Part shown: positions 44,945-52,518 of the stretch, piece by piece
Numbering within the stretch: the first letter of the stretch is position 1
Layout: every line of letters starts with the position of its first letter
Source: DASQBT01 sp049578545
Lineage (GTDB): Bacteria > Pseudomonadota > Gammaproteobacteria > Burkholderiales > Thiobacillaceae
Length of the DNA: 64,000 bases
NCBI GenBank assembly: GCA_049578545.1
Contig: JBAUMF010000068.1
Span: 36,036 to 100,035, forward strand
Direction: 5' to 3'
The notes under the pieces: generated by a model
The model's database searches: none
What the model saw: only the letters and a program-made list of their open reading frames with translations
Told to the model about the DNA's origin: nothing
Translations under genes and position numbers: made by a program

Positions 44945-45864
44945 CCGGCTTTGGCTTCGCCCTGCACCTTCACCACGGTCATCGCACTTGCAATCAGGCT
45001 GGAAATGTCTGCCATGTTGGATGGCACGATGAGCGTGTTGTTGGTCTTGGCCAGATTGCCGAAGGCATCGACATATTTCTCCGCCACTTTCAGATTGACC
45101 GCCTGCATGCCACCGGGGGCCTGAGTGGCTTGTGCCACCATGTAAAGTGCCTTGGCGGTGGCTTCAGCCACCAGCTTCACCGCTTCCGCCTCACCTTGGG
45201 CGCGGTTGATGGCCGCCAGTTTTTCACCCTCCGACTCACGCACGGCAGCTTCGCGCTCGCCAGTGGCGATGTTGATCTGTTCCTGCATGCGCCCTTCGGA
45301 AGAAGCGATCAGCGCGCGCTTTTCCCGCTCGGCGGTGATCTGTGCCTGCATGGAATGAAGAATCTCCTTGGGCGGGGTCAGGTCCTTGATCTCGTAACGC
45401 AGCACTTTCACGCCCCAGTTCAGCGAGGCTTCGTTCAACACTTCCACCACGCCTCGATTGATGTGCTCGCGCTCCTCGAATGTCCTGTCGAGTTCCATGC
45501 GGCCGATGATCGAGCGCAAGGTGGTTTGCGCCAGCTGGGTAATCGCCATGATGTAGTCGCTTGAGCCGTACGAGGCCAGACGAGGATCGGTGACCTGGAA
45601 GTAAATGACACCATCGACCGCAAGCTGGGTGTTGTCCTTGGTTATGCACACCTGGCTTGGGACATCAAGCGGTATCTCTTTCAGCATGTGCTTGTAGGCG
45701 ACGCGATCAACAAACGGAATGACCAGATTCAAGCCTGGCGCCATCACCTCATGAAACCGGCCCAGGCGTTCGATCACCCAGGCGTGTTGCTGGGGAACGA
45801 CGCGAACGCCTTTGGCGATCACGATCAGCACAACGATAAGGATGGCCAGTGCAACGCTTCCCAT
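44941..45864 (-). CDS. qmcA: SPFH/band-7 membrane protein QmcA (stomatin-like)
   Basis: A 307-residue SPFH protein forming membrane-anchored oligomers. It has an N-terminal membrane helix (VALAILIVVLIVIAKGVRVVP), the SPFH domain (QQHAWVIERLGRFHEVMAPGLNLVIPFVDRV onward), and a coiled-coil region (TAEREKRALIASSEGRMQEQINIATGEREA). It is paired with nfeD upstream, the well-known SPFH/NfeD couple of membrane quality control. The LemA and TPM genes further upstream run in the same direction with short gaps. Confidence 0.95.
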   Translation of the reverse strand: MGSVALAILIVVLIVIAKGVRVVPQQHAWVIERLGRFHEVMAPGLNLVIPFVDRVAYKHMLKEIPLDVPSQVCITKDNTQLAVDGVIYFQVTDPRLASYGSSDYIMAITQLAQTTLRSIIGRMELDRTFEEREHINRGVVEVLNEASLNWGVKVLRYEIKDLTPPKEILHSMQAQITAEREKRALIASSEGRMQEQINIATGEREAAVRESEGEKLAAINRAQGEAEAVKLVAEATAKALYMVAQATQAPGGMQAVNLKVAEKYVDAFGNLAKTNNTLIVPSNMADISSLIASAMTVVKVQGEAKAG

Positions 45865-45874
45865 TTCTTCTCCC

Positions 45875-46279
45875 CTAGTTACCTACCACCAAAACAGTCC
45901 CGCGAATGGCGCGAATGAAAAGCGGACGCGTGCTGTCGACTGCGTCGTTCTCGCCTAGCGCATCCCACAATGCTCCTCGATACATGACCGTGCCCCGGCC
46001 CTGTTCCCATGCTTCGGGTTTGACCTGTTGTCCTACATCCAGATCCTGCAGCGCAGAAGAATCGGCGCCCGGGCGCCTCCATTTCTGCAAAATCAGTGTT
46101 CCAGCTGTGCCGATGGCTGCAGCGACGACAAGCTGGCCAACCACGCCAGCACCCAGGTAAGCAGCCCCGCCCGCGGCCACCGCTGCAATGCCATAAACAA
46201 GCAGGTAGAAGGTTCCGGTCATCAGTTCCGCGCCAACCAGCACGGCCGCAAGAATCCACCAGATTGCATGCTCGCTCAT
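45875..46279 (-). CDS. NfeD-like membrane protein
   Basis: A 134-residue short-form NfeD protein: three N-terminal membrane helices (about 5-70) and a C-terminal OB-fold domain (about 78-134, starting LDVGQQVKPEAWEQGRGTVMYRGALWDA). It lacks the N-terminal serine protease of long NfeD proteins. It lies ten bases upstream of qmcA. The pair is expected to act together at the inner membrane. Confidence 0.9.
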   Translation of the reverse strand: MSEHAIWWILAAVLVGAELMTGTFYLLVYGIAAVAAGGAAYLGAGVVGQLVVAAAIGTAGTLILQKWRRPGADSSALQDLDVGQQVKPEAWEQGRGTVMYRGALWDALGENDAVDSTRPLFIRAIRGTVLVVGN

Positions 46280-46291
46280 GAGTGATCTCTC

Positions 46292-46792
46292 TCAACGCCT
46301 GATAATCAACGGCCTGTCAGGCAGTTCGTTTGACTTATTCGCTTCGGGCGGAAAATGCCGTTCCAGAAGACGGGTGATGGCTTCAATTCCTGCCAGCGAG
46401 CCTTCAAGGAACTCGCCCTTCCTGTAGGCGGTTTGCATCGTCTGCGCAATCGCATCCCATTCATGCTGATCCACCTTATGCATCAGCCCCCTGTCGGCCA
46501 GGATTTCCAGTTTGTGTTCGGCCAGCAGCACGTAAATCAGCACACCGATGTTTTCTTCGGTATCCCAGACCTTGAGCTGGCTGAACACCTCGATCGCCTG
46601 TTGGTGGCTGGTATGCCCGCGCGCAACGCGATGAACCGGCAGTGCGGTTTCAATGACAAAACGCAATTCGCCGCGATGCCGTGTTTCGGAAGTCTTGATG
46701 GCCGACTCGATGGCATCGAGCGTGGCGCGCGGGAAAGCCGAGCTGAGCTGCCAGGGGTGAGAGAAAAGGTGTTTGAAGATCCGGGTTACCAT
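46292..46792 (-). CDS. TPM domain protein (short, soluble)
   Basis: A 166-residue protein with the TPM (TLP18.3/Psb32/MOLO-1) domain: the segments TSETRHRGELRFVIETALP, VFSQLKVWDTEENIGVLIYVLLAEHKLEILADRGL and AIAQTMQTAYRKGEFLEGSLAGIEAI are characteristic. Unlike its neighbour it has no signal peptide or membrane helix. Its start overlaps the end of the larger TPM gene by seven bases. The pair of a short and a long TPM gene behind lemA recurs in many bacteria; the biochemical role remains unclear. Confidence 0.9.
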   Translation of the reverse strand: MVTRIFKHLFSHPWQLSSAFPRATLDAIESAIKTSETRHRGELRFVIETALPVHRVARGHTSHQQAIEVFSQLKVWDTEENIGVLIYVLLAEHKLEILADRGLMHKVDQHEWDAIAQTMQTAYRKGEFLEGSLAGIEAITRLLERHFPPEANKSNELPDRPLIIRR

Positions 46793-47706
46793 GATCCGGA
46801 TGCACCTCCTCCACCAAATCCGCCCCCGCCACCACCCCAGCTGCCCCCGCCACCACCCCAGCTGCCCCCTCCACCACCAAAGCCGCCGCCGCCAAACCCG
46901 CGTCCACCGAAGCCACCTCCGCCGATCCAGCCTCCTCCCCGGCCAAAGCCACTCAGCATGGAAAGCACAATGAACGCCTCGAAAATTCCCAGCATAAAAA
47001 CGCCGCTCAACAACCAGCCCGCCAGTCCGGCACCCACCGCACCCAGCAAACTGCCACCTGTACGTCCCATCAGCATTGAAAGGAAGGCGCCGCCGATGAC
47101 CCCTCCAACCAAACTGAGGATGAAGGCACTGCCGATATTGCCCGAATTCTGACTAGGCCGGGTAGCTGGTGCAGGCAGTGCCTCGCCATTGATCAAGCCG
47201 ATAAGCTGATCGACACCGGCATCAATGCCGCCTTCAAAATCGCCTGCGCGAAATTTCGGTGTAATGGTTTCGGCAATTACGCGCTTGGCGATGGCATCGG
47301 GAATCACGCCTTCAAGGCCATAACCCACCTCGATTCTCATCTTGTGATCATCCTTGGCCACAATCAGGATCGCCCCGTCATCCACTCCCTTGCGGCCGAT
47401 CTTCCAGTTTTCGGCTACCCGAATGCCAAAGGAAGCAATGTCTTCGCCTTGCAGCGTGGGAATGAGCAACACGGCAATCTGGCTGCCCTTGCGCGTTTCA
47501 AGGTCCGCCAGTTTGCTGTCGAGTTGCTGTATGGCTGATGCGCTGAGCGTGTTGGTCAGATCGGTGACGCGGTGGCTCAAGTCAGGCACCGGCACTTCGG
47601 CCCGGACGGGCAGGCAAGCCGCAAACCCGATCAGGCAGGCAAGCAATAACCCCAGCCAGCCGGCGCCGACTGCATTGCTTCGCCTGCGGCTCGCAACGAC
47701 TGTCAT
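46786..47706 (-). CDS. TPM domain protein with signal peptide, membrane segment and Gly-rich tail
   Basis: A signal peptide (VGAGWLGLLLACLIGFAACLPVRA) precedes a TPM domain (residues about 35-185; VTDLTNTLSASAIQQLDSKLADLETRKGSQIAVLLIPTLQG). It is followed by membrane helices (about 190-260) and a glycine-rich tail built from repeated GGGGFGG and GGGGGSWG units ending GASGSW. I start at ATG 47706, which gives the signal peptide; an in-frame ATG at 47736 would add ten residues. It follows lemA after 47 bases. The Gly-rich tail produces a proline-rich open frame on the other strand, which is not a gene. Confidence 0.88.
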   Translation of the reverse strand: MTVVASRRRSNAVGAGWLGLLLACLIGFAACLPVRAEVPVPDLSHRVTDLTNTLSASAIQQLDSKLADLETRKGSQIAVLLIPTLQGEDIASFGIRVAENWKIGRKGVDDGAILIVAKDDHKMRIEVGYGLEGVIPDAIAKRVIAETITPKFRAGDFEGGIDAGVDQLIGLINGEALPAPATRPSQNSGNIGSAFILSLVGGVIGGAFLSMLMGRTGGSLLGAVGAGLAGWLLSGVFMLGIFEAFIVLSMLSGFGRGGGWIGGGGFGGRGFGGGGFGGGGGSWGGGGGSWGGGGGGFGGGGASGSW

Positions 47707-47753
47707 CTCGAGGCCCAACGGGCCATGGCGATCCATGAGGCCATCAAACGCAA

Positions 47754-48428
47754 TCAGTGAGCCTGGCCGGTGGCCGGGACCGGCGCTGACGGACCGAACT
47801 CCACCTTCGGCGGTGCGCTGATGGCTTTCTCGTTTTCCACGCTGAAGTTGGGCTTGGTCTTGAAGCCAAACATCATGGCGGTGAGGTTGCTCGGGAAGCT
47901 CCGAACGGTGACGTTATAGGTCTGCACGGCATCAATATAGCGTTTGCGTGCAACCGCGATGCGGTTTTCCGTGCCCTCCAGTTGCGCCTGAAGATCGCGG
48001 AACAGACCATCGGCCTTCAGATTGGGATAGTTCTCTGAAACCGCCATCAGACGGGAGAGCGCCCCGGACAATTCGCCTTGAGCCTGGGTGAACTTCTGAA
48101 ATGCCGCTTCGTCATTGACCAGCTCAGGGGTTGCCTGAATCTGGCCGACCTTGGCACGCGCATCGGTCACTTCGGTCAGCACCTTCTCCTCGTGCGTGGC
48201 GTAGCCCTTGACCACATTTACCAGGTTGGGCACCAGGTCGGCACGGCGCTGATACTGGTTCAGCACTTCAGACCAGGACGCCTTGATCTGTTCATCCGTT
48301 GTTTGCAGGGTATTGTAGCCGCATCCGGATAGGCCCAGCGCAAGAAAACCGAATGCCAGCCATTTCTTGACGGCTGCTTCCCAGCCTTTCGGCTTCCCCT
48401 CACGAAACTTCACTGTGCTCGTTTTCAT
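47754..48428 (-). CDS. lemA: LemA family lipoprotein
   Basis: A LemA protein: mostly coiled helices outside the cytoplasm, tethered by the N terminus. The lipobox-like LALGLSGCG gives a probable lipidated Cys near residue 34, unusual in LemA proteins that normally keep an uncleaved helix. The motif QIKASWSEVLNQYQRRADLVPNLVNVVKGYATHEE is the family signature. The start ATG 48428 has GGGAGG six bases upstream; an in-frame start at 48488 is rejected. It leads the lemA-TPM-TPM-nfeD-qmcA-methyltransferase set. Confidence 0.92.
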   Translation of the reverse strand: MKTSTVKFREGKPKGWEAAVKKWLAFGFLALGLSGCGYNTLQTTDEQIKASWSEVLNQYQRRADLVPNLVNVVKGYATHEEKVLTEVTDARAKVGQIQATPELVNDEAAFQKFTQAQGELSGALSRLMAVSENYPNLKADGLFRDLQAQLEGTENRIAVARKRYIDAVQTYNVTVRSFPSNLTAMMFGFKTKPNFSVENEKAISAPPKVEFGPSAPVPATGQAH

Positions 48429-48500
48429 TGCCATCCTCCCGTGTATGAGTAGGCATGATTTTAGGGCGAATTGGCGGGAATCAAGCAAGTTGACCGCGAT

Positions 48501-49214
48501 TTAACTTCTGGCACGGGCCATCGTTTCGCGGGCAAAACACAGGTCTTCCCAGGCCTTGGCCTTGTCGGGGAGATTTCTCAGCAGGTAGGCAGGGTGGTAA
48601 CTGACGATCAATGGCACACCTTGATAATGATGCAACCTGCCACGCAAGCGGCTGATCGCTTCTTCCGTGTTCAACAGCGTCTGTGCGGCAAAGCGACCCA
48701 ACGCCAGGATCAGCTTTGGTTGAATCAATTGAATCTGGCGTTCCAGATAGGGCAGACAGGCAGTCACTTCTTCCACTGTCGGATTGCGGTTACCCGGCGG
48801 ACGCGACTTGAGCACATTGGCGATATACACATTTTCGCCGCGTTTCAGGCCAATTGCTGCCAGCATGGCATCCAATAATTTACCGGCCTGGCCAACGAAG
48901 GGCTCACCCTGCGCATCTTCATCCGCCCCGGGTGCTTCACCAATAATCAACCAATCGGCATTCTGATCACCCACTCCCAGCACACCCTGGGTGCGGGTGC
49001 GATGCAGTTCACATTTTGTGCAATTGCGGACCGCTTCTCTGAGCTGTGACCAGTCCATCTGCATCACGGAGGCCTCACCGGCCAGTTCTTCCTGCGGCTT
49101 GTTCGATTTGCCTGATTCCAGGACTTCGTCATCCGGCTGGTGGGATTGGTCCCTGAGCCGCCATACGGGTGCAAGGCCCAGCTCACGAAACATGTCCTCG
49201 CGGTTCCGACTCAT
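48501..49214 (-). CDS. Family 4 (Fe-S) uracil-DNA glycosylase, one Fe-S ligand changed to Ser
   Basis: Removes uracil from DNA. Motif GEAPGADEDAQGEPFVGQAG near residue 92 and the second motif VSYHPAYLL near residue 204 are intact. Known family-4 enzymes hold a 4Fe-4S cluster through Cys-x2-Cys and two later cysteines 16 apart. Here CTKC is present and the last Cys (in EVTACLPYL) is present, but the third ligand position reads Ser in LKSRPPGNR (codon TCG), exactly 16 residues before that Cys. It is coupled to rimI by a four-base overlap. The N-terminal 50 residues are a variable extension. Confidence 0.9.
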   Translation of the reverse strand: MSRNREDMFRELGLAPVWRLRDQSHQPDDEVLESGKSNKPQEELAGEASVMQMDWSQLREAVRNCTKCELHRTRTQGVLGVGDQNADWLIIGEAPGADEDAQGEPFVGQAGKLLDAMLAAIGLKRGENVYIANVLKSRPPGNRNPTVEEVTACLPYLERQIQLIQPKLILALGRFAAQTLLNTEEAISRLRGRLHHYQGVPLIVSYHPAYLLRNLPDKAKAWEDLCFARETMARARS

Positions 49215-49672
49215 AACGTGAGCCTCATGACATGGGCATCCTCGCGGCCAGACACGGAAGGATAGTAGTCTCTGCGTATGGCAATTTGCTCGAAGCCGAG
49301 ATCGAGATAGAGCTTGCGCGCAATGTCATTGGAGGGTCGCACTTCCAGAAAAAGAAGGCGCGCGTGACGATCACGCGAGCCGTCAATGGCGTGCAGGACA
49401 AGATTGCGGCCCAGCCCCTGCCCGCGCCAGTCGGGCGATACGGCAACATTCAGCATGTGGGCTTCACCCGGTCCGATCATCAGCACATAGAAACCGCTGA
49501 CCTGACCGGCGCTTTCGTGCACCCAGCAGCTATAGCCCGCTTGCAGGCAGTCGTGGAAGATGCCCGCAGTCCAGGGAAACTCATAACTGAGTTTATCGAT
49601 GCGCAGCACAGCCGCGATGTCCCGCTCCCGCATGGGACGTATGACGTGTTCGATTTCGAAGACGGCACTCAT
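49211..49672 (-). CDS. rimI: Ribosomal protein S18-alanine N-acetyltransferase RimI
   Basis: A 153-residue GNAT acetyltransferase that acetylates the N terminus of ribosomal protein S18. The acetyl-CoA motif is VAVSPDWRGQGLGRNLVLHAI near residue 77, and the fold opens VIRPMRERDIAAVLRIDKLSYEFPWT, the typical RimI N terminus. It overlaps tsaB and the UDG gene by four bases each, so the three are translated as a unit; tsaB-rimI-udg is a common arrangement. Confidence 0.95.
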   Translation of the reverse strand: MSAVFEIEHVIRPMRERDIAAVLRIDKLSYEFPWTAGIFHDCLQAGYSCWVHESAGQVSGFYVLMIGPGEAHMLNVAVSPDWRGQGLGRNLVLHAIDGSRDRHARLLFLEVRPSNDIARKLYLDLGFEQIAIRRDYYPSVSGREDAHVMRLTL

Positions 49673-50358
49673 GCTCGTTTGCGTTCCGATCGTTCTTCTA
49701 TGGTCAAGGCCACCTTGTTGCGCAAATAGATGGGCTGGGCTTCGGCCGCATCCCGCCCTTTCCCCATTGCCAGTGCGTTTGCCCCCAGTCGGGCGATGGC
49801 CGTTGCCTCAGGGTGAAGCGCTCCATTTACCGACGCAAGATTCAGGCCAAAATGATGAACAAGTGCGCCATCGAGTATGGAAAAACCACTGCCCACGCCG
49901 GCCCAGCCGGATTCTCCAAGCGCGGGCGCATCAGAAATCGAGCACAGCACAGGGGCAAACACGGCCTGCCAGACATCGCCGTCACGCCGGTAGTACGCGA
50001 CATAGATTTCATCCAGACGGGCATCCAACGCGGCGACAACCCGCTCCGACCCGGACAGTTCAGCAAGGGCTTCCAGAGTGCAGACGGGAACAACTGGCAA
50101 ATCGGCACCCAACGCCAGGCCCTGTACAACAGAACAGGCGATGCGTATGCCCGTAAAGGAACCGGGACCCGCGCCAAAGGCGATGCCATCGAGTTGCTTG
50201 AGTGCAAGGCCCGCATCACTGAGAAGCCCGTCGATCATAAGCAGGAGAATGTCGCTGTGCCGCTGGCCGGCCAGTTCTCCACGCCAGAGAATATCGCCAC
50301 TGCGCCAAACTGCGCATGAGCAGAACTCGGTGGAGGTGTCCAGGGCTAGCAGATTCAT
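49669..50358 (-). CDS. tsaB: tRNA threonylcarbamoyladenosine biosynthesis protein TsaB
   Basis: Partner of TsaD in forming the t6A modification at position 37 of tRNAs reading ANN codons. The 229 residues start MNLLALDTSTEFCSCAVW, the usual ASKHA-fold opening, and contain GIAFGAGPGSFTGIRIACSVVQGLA near residue 60, the TsaB signature. It is first in the tsaB-rimI-udg set. The DNA between it and the HIRAN gene (53 bases) has no other feature that I can identify. Confidence 0.96.
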   Translation of the reverse strand: MNLLALDTSTEFCSCAVWRSGDILWRGELAGQRHSDILLLMIDGLLSDAGLALKQLDGIAFGAGPGSFTGIRIACSVVQGLALGADLPVVPVCTLEALAELSGSERVVAALDARLDEIYVAYYRRDGDVWQAVFAPVLCSISDAPALGESGWAGVGSGFSILDGALVHHFGLNLASVNGALHPEATAIARLGANALAMGKGRDAAEAQPIYLRNKVALTIEERSERKRA

Positions 50359-50411
50359 GCCCTAATTATACGAGCGGTTGGACCGGTCTTTGGCAGACCG
50401 TCTGTCCATTT

Positions 50412-50825
50412 CTAACGACCTTTGGGAGCATTCTGGCCGATGGGAACCAGTACCTCAAACCGGACGCGTTCCCAGGGATTACGCACTTTCTGCAAACGGG
50501 TGATTCGCCCCTGCAAACGCTGGCCCTTGTCCATCAGGCGCGCCACATCGGCATTTTCCCGGCGCGGCACGTAGCCCAGCTTGTGGCCCTGCCAGTCGAC
50601 ACGGATCGCGTTGGCATCGTAGGGATTGTCAGGCTCGCGTGTCAGGGTCAGCGCATCGCCCGTTTTAAGCTGACTCCAGAGCGCCTTGCCCTCATGGTAT
50701 TGAAACCCGGCCAGAGGAGAGTCCTGCAGCAGAATGTAGGCTTCAGTTTCTGCAAATGTCGCGTTGGAGAACTGCAGGAGACATCCTAGCAGCAGGCTGG
50801 CAAGAAGCGATCTAACGAGTGTCAT
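50412..50825 (-). CDS. Exported protein with HIRAN domain
   Basis: A signal peptide (MTLVRSLLASLLLGCLLQFSNATFA) followed by a HIRAN domain (about residues 28-115; GFQYHEGKALWSQLKTGDALTLTREPDNPYDANAIRVDW). HIRAN is best known as a DNA-end-binding module in nucleases and helicases; a free-standing exported form is less usual, though known in proteobacteria. I start at ATG 50825, which yields the signal peptide; the frame is open further upstream but lies inside the sigma-54 activator gene. The start overlaps the activator's last 14 bases, so the two are coupled. Confidence 0.85.
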   Translation of the reverse strand: MTLVRSLLASLLLGCLLQFSNATFAETEAYILLQDSPLAGFQYHEGKALWSQLKTGDALTLTREPDNPYDANAIRVDWQGHKLGYVPRRENADVARLMDKGQRLQGRITRLQKVRNPWERVRFEVLVPIGQNAPKGR

Positions 50826-52161
50826 CAAGCCCCTCCAGCTTGCGAAACAGGGTTCTCTCGGAGATGCCCAGAGCAACGGCCTGCTCACCGCGCGAACCCG
50901 GAAGTCGGGCAAGCGCCCAGCGGAGATAGCGCTGTTCCATTTGCTCAAGCGGAATGACGTGATCAAAGGGCAGGGTCGATGTCTCACTGACAGGTGTTTC
51001 GTCCGGGCGGCCAACCAGCAGGTGATCTGGCAATATTGTTTCACCATCTGCCAGAATGCTGGCGCGCTCGAGCATGTTGCGTAGCTCCCGGATGTTGCCT
51101 GGAAACGCATAAGACCCTAGAAACGCCAGCGCTTTTGCTGAAAGCCGCAGCTTCCGCCCCGGCGCGATGCGGCTTAACAAGGACTGCGTCAGCATGGGCA
51201 AGTCTTCCCCGCGTTCCTTCAGCGGGGGCAACTGGATGGGAAACGTGTTGATGCGAAAATACAGGTCCTGCCTGAACTGACCGGATTTGACCATCTCGAA
51301 CAAATCCCGGTGCGTCGCACCGATCAGACGAAAGTCCGCGCGGATCGGCTCAACCCCGCCAACGCGACGAAACAAACCCGTTTCCAGAACGCGCAGCATC
51401 TTCACCTGCATGGATAAAGGGATATCACCTATCTCATCCAGGAACAAGGTTCCGCCAGCCGCCGTTTCAATCAGACCAACTTTGCGACTGACCGCACCCG
51501 TGAACGCGCCTTTCTCATGGCCGAACAGTTCGCTTTCAAACAGCGTCTCAGGCAGCCCGGCACACTCCACGGTCACAAACGGTTTGTCTGCACGTCTGCT
51601 GCGATCGTGAATGGCATGCGCCACCAGTTCCTTGCCTGTGCCCGTTTCTCCCAACAGCAATACCGAGGCAGCCGTTGGCGCAACGCGACCAATCTGGTCG
51701 ATCATGCGATTGAAACTGCGGGACTGACCGACGAGCCCTTCCGTCGCAGGCTCTGCACTGACGCCACTCACCGGATGAATGGTTTCGATATAGCAAACCA
51801 ATTTGCCTGTCTTGCCATAGACCGGCAGGGTTTCAATCTCGACATGTTCCTGACCATGGGAGGTTTGATGAACGTGCAGTACTTTCTGTGATCGTCGCCT
51901 CTTCCTTGCTTCGCTTATGGGGCACGACTCTCCACACTCATCACATGGCCTGTCGAAACCGTGCGAGACGAAATGACAGGTCTTGCCAATGACTGAACCT
52001 TGCGCCGGGAATTGTGTCCGATAGGACTCATTGACTGCCGCAATCGTGTAGTCCGGCAGGACCACCACTCGCGGCACCTTGTCTGCATTGAGCAATGCAA
52101 GGAATTCACTGCTCAGATTGGGGATACTGATCTTGGGTGACATTTTTGACGTGGCTGCCAT
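50812..52161 (-). CDS. Sigma-54-dependent activator with Cys-rich PAS-like sensor domain
   Basis: Enhancer-binding protein of 449 residues. The N-terminal sensor (about 1-135) has a PAS look and a cysteine/histidine group: Cys62, His63, His67, Cys73, Cys76 and Cys80, able in principle to bind metal, Fe-S or haem or to form disulfides. The AAA+ part has Walker A GETGTGKE (171-178), GAFTGA (218-223), needed to contact sigma-54, and Walker B GGTLFLDE (237-244). A Fis-type helix-turn-helix closes the protein (RGEQAVALGISERTLFRKLEGL). It is divergent from cydP, which has a sigma-54 promoter. The palindrome GCCATATATGGC (52157-52168) covers its start codon. Confidence 0.93.
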   Translation of the reverse strand: MAATSKMSPKISIPNLSSEFLALLNADKVPRVVVLPDYTIAAVNESYRTQFPAQGSVIGKTCHFVSHGFDRPCDECGESCPISEARKRRRSQKVLHVHQTSHGQEHVEIETLPVYGKTGKLVCYIETIHPVSGVSAEPATEGLVGQSRSFNRMIDQIGRVAPTAASVLLLGETGTGKELVAHAIHDRSRRADKPFVTVECAGLPETLFESELFGHEKGAFTGAVSRKVGLIETAAGGTLFLDEIGDIPLSMQVKMLRVLETGLFRRVGGVEPIRADFRLIGATHRDLFEMVKSGQFRQDLYFRINTFPIQLPPLKERGEDLPMLTQSLLSRIAPGRKLRLSAKALAFLGSYAFPGNIRELRNMLERASILADGETILPDHLLVGRPDETPVSETSTLPFDHVIPLEQMEQRYLRWALARLPGSRGEQAVALGISERTLFRKLEGLDDTR

Positions 52162-52220
52162 ATATGGCGGTTAATTGTGACACACGAAACCTCTTCAATC
52201 CAACACCCCGTTTCCATTCA

Positions 52221-52240
52221 ATAAATATGCGATTGTTTAT
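52221..52240 (+). promoter_or_regulatory. Candidate upstream activator site for the cyd sigma-54 promoter
   Basis: Inverted repeat ATAAA-N10-TTTAT, about 30 bases upstream of the -24 element. This is nearer than most enhancer sites, so it could also serve an IHF or other function. It is supported only by symmetry. Confidence 0.3.
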
Positions 52241-52266
52241 AAAGGTGAAAACTGCATTTCTTCCAC

Positions 52267-52282
52267 TGGCACGACTCCTGCT
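52267..52282 (+). promoter_or_regulatory. Sigma-54 (-24/-12) promoter of cydP-cydA-cydB-cydX
   Basis: TGGCACGACTCCTGCT: the -24 GG (52268-52269) and -12 GC (52280-52281) are exactly ten bases apart, and the -24 box TGGCACG equals the consensus. A start near 52293 would leave a leader of about 29 bases before the cydP ATG at 52322. A sigma-54 activator gene is divergent and adjacent. Confidence 0.82.
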
Positions 52283-52321
52283 TTCTGGTGTCTTGTCATT
52301 CAAATAGCAGTTGGAAAGTAC

Positions 52322-52504
52322 ATGGGCCCCCTGTTCAAACACCCTCTTGCACGTGAAATTGGCGTGATCCTGGTAGTGAAGCTGATTGTGATCTTCGCAA
52401 TCGCCCACGCCTTTTTCGGCCCTGACACAAAACCCAAGGTCGATGCTGACAGCGTGGCGAAAGCCGTGCTTGATCGCGCGGTCCCTTCTCCAACCCAACA
52501 CTGA
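52322..52504 (+). CDS. cydP: Cytochrome bd oxidase small protein CydP
   Basis: A 60-residue protein with one membrane helix (REIGVILVVKLIVIFAIAHAFFG), opening MGPLFKHPLAREIG, the pattern of the CydP small protein found in front of cydAB in betaproteobacteria. A GGAAAG ribosome site precedes the ATG. The function is not known in detail; accessory or subunit-like role in the bd oxidase is inferred from location. It is the first gene behind the sigma-54 promoter. Confidence 0.88.
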   Translation: MGPLFKHPLAREIGVILVVKLIVIFAIAHAFFGPDTKPKVDADSVAKAVLDRAVPSPTQH

Positions 52505-52518
52505 TAGCCGGAGCACAC

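Noticed and set aside
46355..47152. Proline-rich plus-strand frame (PPPPPPQLPPPP type)
   Set aside because: It is the complement of the Gly-rich tail of the TPM protein; not an independent gene.
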